DNA from: Bacillota bacterium
Lineage (GTDB): Bacteria; Bacillota_G; Limnochordia; DTU010
Reading direction: 5' to 3'
Length of the DNA stretch: 9,387 nt
Assembly: GCA_012799255.1 (NCBI GenBank)
Contig: JAAZLQ010000369.1
Location: 1-9,387, forward strand
Below, piece by piece: positions 4,580 to 9,387 of the stretch. The translations under genes were made by a program, and so were the position numbers. Numbering within the stretch: position 1 is the stretch's first letter; each line of letters begins with the position of its first letter. The notes below the pieces were generated by a model. It searched no databases, was not told the origin of the DNA, and saw only the letters and a list, made by a program, of their open reading frames with translations.

Positions 4580-7500
4580 ATGTACTTGAGCAAGATCGTT
4601 TTCTTTGACACAGAGATCAACCCGGAAACCAAACAGATTCTTGACATTGGCGCGCTTCGTGACGATGGCACAAAACTACATAATCCCTCCCCAAAAACTT
4701 TTAGCGCCTTTATCAGAGGACACCGCTATGTCTGCGGCCATAATATCATTGCACATGATTTGCAGTATATGAATGAGCACATTGCGGCTGCGATTCCAAA
4801 TTACATCGCTATTGACACACTGTGCCTTTCTCCTCTTCTCTTCCCCATGCGCCCGTATCACGCATTAGTGAAGGATGACAAACTGCAATCCGATTCTGTC
4901 AACAATCCGCTGAACGATTCCGTAAAAGCAAAAGCACTGTTTGATGATGAAATTAGCGCCTACCGCAGACTCCCTCGTAAGTTGCAGCAGATTTTTTGTT
5001 CTCTGTTGGGCAACACCAAGCAATTTTATGGCTTTTTCCACTATCTGAACAAAGCTCCTCTGTTGGATCCGGAACGAGCAATTCGTGATTATTTCCATGG
5101 CAAGATTTGTACCAGCGCAGACATCGCTTTGCTGATCCGCAAAGTGCCCGTTGAACTGGCATATACCCTGGCATTGATCAACACCAATGACCGCCATTCT
5201 GTCACGCCAGCATGGGTACTGCGTAACTATCCCCGGATCAACAATGTCATCCGTCTGCTTCGCAGCACGCCTTGCGAAGATGGTTGCGAATACTGCAGCC
5301 GGAAACTGGATGTGCGGGCACGGTTGAAGGATATCTTTGGTTTTGATTCCTTCAGAACCTATAACGGCGAACCCTTGCAGGAAAATGCTGCCCGCGCAGC
5401 TGTGCAAGGAAAATCCTTGCTGGCTATTTTTCCCACCGGCGGTGGCAAATCCATCACCTTCCAGCTGCCTGCGTTGATTGCAGGTGAAACTGCACGCGGT
5501 TTGACCGTTGTTATTTCTCCGCTTCAATCCTTGATGAAAGACCAGGTGGACAACCTGGCCGAACGAGGAATCGCGGATGCAGTAACGATCAACGGTCTGC
5601 TGAGCCCCATTGAGCGGGCAGAAGCGATGGAACGAGTCGAGAGTGGTCTAGCCTCTATTCTCTACATTTCTCCGGAATCTCTGCGCTCCAACTCTATCGA
5701 AAAATTGCTTCTTTCCCGGAATGTTGTTCGCTTTGTTATCGACGAAGCTCACTGTTTCTCTGCTTGGGGTCAAGATTTCCGTGTGGACTATCTGTACATC
5801 GGGGATTTTATTCGCAATCTGCAAGAGAAAAAGAATCAGAAAGATCGGATTGCAATTTCCTGCTTTACCGCTACGGCCAAGCAGAAGGTCATCAGTGATA
5901 TCTGCGAGTATTTCAAGCAAAAGCTGGATATTGATCTCGAATTGTATACCACGAACGCCTCCAGAACCAATCTGCACTATTCCGTTATCTACAAAGAAAA
6001 TGATGATGAGAAATATGCAGAACTTCGTAACCTGATCCAGCAAAAGAATTGTCCCACTATCGTCTATGTGTCCCGTGTTAAGAGAACGCACCAGATTGCG
6101 CAGAAACTGACAGACGATGGTTTCCCAGCGCTTCCGTATAACGGCAAGATGGAAAGCAGCGAAAAGGTTGCCAACCAAGAGGCGTTTCTGAAAGACCAGG
6201 TACGCATCATTGTTGCCACCTCTGCTTTTGGCATGGGTGTTGATAAAAAAGATGTTGGTCTTGTTGTGCATTACGACATTTCCGATTCTTTGGAAAACTA
6301 TGTTCAGGAAGCAGGCCGTGCCGGCCGTGACCAATCGTTACAGGCAGATTGCTTTGTGCTATTCAACGACGAAGACCTGGACAAGCATTTTATTTTGCTG
6401 AATCAAACCAAGCTCAGTATGAGCGAGATCCAGCAGGTTTGGAAAGCCATTAAGGATCTGACACGAATCCATCCGACGGTCAGCCGATCTGCGCTGGAAA
6501 TCGCGCGGCAGGCAGGCTGGGATGATACTACCGCCGATGTAGAAACCCGTGTGCGCACTGCTATTGCGGCATTGGAGAATGCCGGTTATGTGGAGCGGGG
6601 CAAGAATGTGCCTAGAATCTATGCTACCAGCATCCTGGTTGATAGCATGGCGGAGGCAGCGGCCCGTTTGGAGGAATCTCAGCGTTTTAATGATCAGCAG
6701 CGGCAAAATGCCAAACGTATTATGAAATCGTTGATTTCCAGCCGCAGCATCTCCAAGGCAGGTAACGATGATGCGGAAGCCCGCATCGATTACTTGGCTG
6801 ACAAACTTGGATTGGAAAAAGAGGATGTTGTTGCCTCCATCAACTTGCTGCGCGAAGAAGGCCTGTTAGCTGATTCTATGGACCTTTCCGCATTTATCCG
6901 CAGGGCAGACAGTAAAAACAAATCCGCACAGATTGTATCACGTTTCGCTAAGCTTGAATCTTTCCTGATCGATCGTCTGCTGGTCACGCCATCTGATTTC
7001 TCGTATAAAGAAGTTAATGATGATGCGATTCACGCAGGAATCGACAAAGCAACCATCAAAGATATCAAAACAATTATTTACTACTGGACGATTCGTCGGT
7101 ATGTCAAAAAGGATGTCAATGTTGCAGATGCCAAGACCATTATGTGTCCTGTGATTGATATGCCCACTATGAAACGGCAATACCAACAACGGATTGATTT
7201 GGCTCATTTCATTGTGCTGTATCTCTTTGAACTGGCTGCAGAAACACAAAGCGCTGGCGAAAATGTCCCTGTAGTATTTTCTTTAATGAAAATCCGGCAG
7301 GCATTCAATGATCGCGACGAGATCCGCATGGATAGTTTCGAGGCATCCATGGAAGATGTGCAAAATGCGCTGTTGTATCTTGCCAAGATTGGCGCCATGG
7401 ATCTGGAAGGTGGCTTCCTGGTGCTGTACAGTGGACTTCACTTGCGGCGTCTTGTTATGGATAACAAGATCCGCTACAAGCAGGATGACTATCGGCAGCT

Positions 7501-9373
7501 CAACGAGTATTACAAGCTGAAGATCCAGCAGATCCACATCGTCGGTGAATATGCTCACATGATGGTTCGCAACTATGAGGACGCATTGACCTTTGTCAAC
7601 GATTACTTCTTCATGGAATACCGCCAGTTTATCGCTAAATACTTCAAAGGAACGCGCCTTGGCGAAATCAATCGCAATATTACGCCAGGTAAGTATGATA
7701 AATTGTTCAGCGAATTGTCCGAAACGCAGTTAAAGATCGTGGATGATGATGCGTCCAAATACATTGTAGTTGCAGCCGGTCCCGGAAGTGGAAAAACACG
7801 GGTACTTGTACATAAGCTGGCCTCTTTGCTTCTGCTGGAGGATATCAAGCACGAGCAGTTGCTGATGCTGACATTCTCCCGTTCTGCTGCAACCGAATTC
7901 AAGCAGCGGTTGATTAGCCTAATCGGTAACGCTGCGCATTATGTCGAAATCAAGACCTTCCACTCATACTGCTTTGACTTGCTCGGTAAAATCGGCAGTC
8001 TGGAAGACTCTGCGGATATCGTCCAGCGTGCCGCAAAGATGATTGAAAGCAGAGAGGTGGAAATTGGCCGCATCACAAAGAATGTTCTTGTGATTGACGA
8101 GGCGCAGGATATGGACCAGCACGAAGCAGCATTGATCCATGCGCTGATGCAGCGAAACGAAGATATGCGCGTTATTGCAGTAGGCGATGACGATCAGAAT
8201 ATCTATGAATTCCGTGGCTCCGACTCGCAGCACATGAAGGACTTTATTGATACTTACGGTGCTGCCCGGTATGAACTATTGGATAACTACCGAAGCAAAC
8301 GGCTGATCGTTTCAATGGCAAACAGCTTTGCATCCACACTGGCGCAGCGCATGAAAACGAATCCACTGAAAGCCATTCAAACAGAGCAGGGTTCTGTTCG
8401 TATCACAAAGCACCGTTCTCAAAACTTGGAAGTGTCGATTGTTGAAGATATCATACGTCACTACCATGGTGGCACTGCTTGCGTGTTGACTGCAACGAAT
8501 GAAGAAGCATTGCGCGTTATGGGTCTGTTGATCCGGAATAACATTTCTGCCAGATTGATTCAAACAAATAATGGATTTGACCTTTTCAATCTTGCAGAGA
8601 TTCGTTTCTTCATGAAGGCACTGGGCAAATGTAATGTCCCCACTATTTCCGATAATGCATGGACGAAGGCGATCAATGAACTAAATGCCGTTTACAGCAA
8701 AAGTTCTTGCCTCAGTATTTGCATGAAGATGTTGGAAACATTCGCCGCCACTAACAAAACTAAGTACCGGTCTGATTTGGTTGAGTTTATTCACGAATCC
8801 AACTACGATGATTTCATCGAAGATGCAAAAAACACAATTTTGGTATCGACGATGCACAAGGCGAAAGGTCGTGAATTTGATCAGGTCTACTTAATGCTGA
8901 ATCAGTATGATAGCACCAAGGATAGCGCCAAGCGTGTGTTGTATGTTGCGCTCACCCGAGCCAAGAGTGATCTATCCGTTCACTATTATGGTAACTTCAT
9001 GGAAGGCAAACCTCTGCTCGGTGTTTCCTATCAGCAAGATATGACACTATATCCCGAACCCAACGAGATCGTTCTGCAGTTTGGCCACAAGGATGTTGTG
9101 TTGGATTTCTTTAAAGGCAGAAAAGCAAAGATCCTCTCTCTGCAAAGTGGCGAACCGCTGTATGCGGACGGCTCTTATCTGTCATATGATGATAGTGGTA
9201 CGAAGAAAAGGCTCATTAAGCTGTCTAAAAAAGCGCAAGAGCAGTTGGAAGTGCTTACCAGCAAAGGATATCGAATTCAAAATGCCGAGATCCGTTTTGT
9301 TGTGGCATGGAGACACGATGACGAAGCCGAAGAACACGCTATTGTCTTGCCAACACTCTATATGGTTAAGTAG
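4580..9373 (+). CDS. Fused DnaQ-like exonuclease, RecQ helicase and UvrD helicase
   Basis: A 1597-residue cytosolic DNA-processing enzyme. Residues 1-125 are a DEDD exonuclease: FDTE (Asp10, Glu12), GHNIIAHD (Asp60) and NPLND (Asp113). Residues about 258-600 are a RecQ-type SF2 helicase: Walker A PTGGGKS 285-291, DEAH 388-391 with the RecQ aromatic loop CFSAWGQDFR, and QEAGRAGRD 576-584. Likely winged-helix segments lie near 615-685 and 736-774. Residues about 1045-1490 are a UvrD-type SF1 helicase: GPGSGKT 1067-1073, DEAQD 1173-1177, GDDDQ 1202-1206, NYRS 1236-1239, HKAKGREF 1426-1433, VALTRAK 1456-1462. Only about 185 residues separate NYRS from HKAKG, implying a short 2B region. The RecQ C-terminal zinc cysteines are missing; Cys232, Cys236 and Cys239 precede the RecQ core. 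GGGAGG is three bases from ATG 4580 but nine from TTG 4586, so the true start may be residue 3. Confidence 0.92.
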   Translation: MYLSKIVFFDTEINPETKQILDIGALRDDGTKLHNPSPKTFSAFIRGHRYVCGHNIIAHDLQYMNEHIAAAIPNYIAIDTLCLSPLLFPMRPYHALVKDDKLQSDSVNNPLNDSVKAKALFDDEISAYRRLPRKLQQIFCSLLGNTKQFYGFFHYLNKAPLLDPERAIRDYFHGKICTSADIALLIRKVPVELAYTLALINTNDRHSVTPAWVLRNYPRINNVIRLLRSTPCEDGCEYCSRKLDVRARLKDIFGFDSFRTYNGEPLQENAARAAVQGKSLLAIFPTGGGKSITFQLPALIAGETARGLTVVISPLQSLMKDQVDNLAERGIADAVTINGLLSPIERAEAMERVESGLASILYISPESLRSNSIEKLLLSRNVVRFVIDEAHCFSAWGQDFRVDYLYIGDFIRNLQEKKNQKDRIAISCFTATAKQKVISDICEYFKQKLDIDLELYTTNASRTNLHYSVIYKENDDEKYAELRNLIQQKNCPTIVYVSRVKRTHQIAQKLTDDGFPALPYNGKMESSEKVANQEAFLKDQVRIIVATSAFGMGVDKKDVGLVVHYDISDSLENYVQEAGRAGRDQSLQADCFVLFNDEDLDKHFILLNQTKLSMSEIQQVWKAIKDLTRIHPTVSRSALEIARQAGWDDTTADVETRVRTAIAALENAGYVERGKNVPRIYATSILVDSMAEAAARLEESQRFNDQQRQNAKRIMKSLISSRSISKAGNDDAEARIDYLADKLGLEKEDVVASINLLREEGLLADSMDLSAFIRRADSKNKSAQIVSRFAKLESFLIDRLLVTPSDFSYKEVNDDAIHAGIDKATIKDIKTIIYYWTIRRYVKKDVNVADAKTIMCPVIDMPTMKRQYQQRIDLAHFIVLYLFELAAETQSAGENVPVVFSLMKIRQAFNDRDEIRMDSFEASMEDVQNALLYLAKIGAMDLEGGFLVLYSGLHLRRLVMDNKIRYKQDDYRQLNEYYKLKIQQIHIVGEYAHMMVRNYEDALTFVNDYFFMEYRQFIAKYFKGTRLGEINRNITPGKYDKLFSELSETQLKIVDDDASKYIVVAAGPGSGKTRVLVHKLASLLLLEDIKHEQLLMLTFSRSAATEFKQRLISLIGNAAHYVEIKTFHSYCFDLLGKIGSLEDSADIVQRAAKMIESREVEIGRITKNVLVIDEAQDMDQHEAALIHALMQRNEDMRVIAVGDDDQNIYEFRGSDSQHMKDFIDTYGAARYELLDNYRSKRLIVSMANSFASTLAQRMKTNPLKAIQTEQGSVRITKHRSQNLEVSIVEDIIRHYHGGTACVLTATNEEALRVMGLLIRNNISARLIQTNNGFDLFNLAEIRFFMKALGKCNVPTISDNAWTKAINELNAVYSKSSCLSICMKMLETFAATNKTKYRSDLVEFIHESNYDDFIEDAKNTILVSTMHKAKGREFDQVYLMLNQYDSTKDSAKRVLYVALTRAKSDLSVHYYGNFMEGKPLLGVSYQQDMTLYPEPNEIVLQFGHKDVVLDFFKGRKAKILSLQSGEPLYADGSYLSYDDSGTKKRLIKLSKKAQEQLEVLTSKGYRIQNAEIRFVVAWRHDDEAEEHAIVLPTLYMVK

Positions 9374-9387
9374 AATTCCTAATGAAA

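Noticed and set aside
5273..5296. Radical-SAM-like CxxxCxxC spacing in the fusion enzyme
   Set aside because: The surrounding sequence has no radical-SAM barrel features and sits between nuclease and helicase domains. The spacing is coincidental, though metal binding remains possible.
5648..6334. 228-codon minus-strand open frame within the helicase gene
   Set aside because: It is a shadow of the RecQ core, whose plus-strand motifs are intact.

Overview
The window looks like an accessory (mobile or genomic-island) region of a low-to-moderate GC Firmicute, most likely a gut-type clostridium. The basis is strong AAAGGAGG-like ribosome sites before most genes, probable TTG starts, and the family types present. 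No core housekeeping gene, rRNA or tRNA is visible. Species cannot be named from the sequence.

Left block, bases 1-2655, all on the minus strand and closely packed: an 84-residue protein of unknown family, a 94-residue zinc-ribbon protein, two small tandem paralogues (74 and about 67 residues), a compact HK97-fold phage major capsid protein (308 residues), a helix-turn-helix/double-zinc-finger protein, a doubtful overlapping 63-residue ORF, and the first 24 codons of a large serine recombinase that runs off the left edge. This reads as one transcription unit of a recombinase-driven element. It carries a capsid gene, but no portal, terminase, prohead protease or tail gene is visible in the window.

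Middle, bases 2656-3268: a 613-base stretch without a convincing gene. It holds an 85-base imperfect tandem repeat whose copies each contain an AAGGAGGT box and an A/T-rich palindrome, a minus-strand terminator-like hairpin with a 7-T tail, and a long imperfect inverted repeat. It is the upstream leader of the left operon and possibly the boundary of the element. A lone plus-strand gene for a 104-residue protein (3269-3583) follows, then a hairpin in the convergent gap.

Right block, bases 3698-9373: two divergent genes share a 138-base promoter region. The minus-strand gene encodes a 247-residue protein with a likely winged-helix module and a C-terminal Myb/SANT-like DNA-binding segment. The plus-strand gene encodes a 1597-residue enzyme that joins a DnaQ-like DEDD exonuclease, a RecQ-type SF2 helicase and a UvrD-type SF1 helicase in one chain, with readable motifs for all three. 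This pair is the best candidate for an under-described DNA-processing or defence module. The link to the capsid/recombinase block is positional only.
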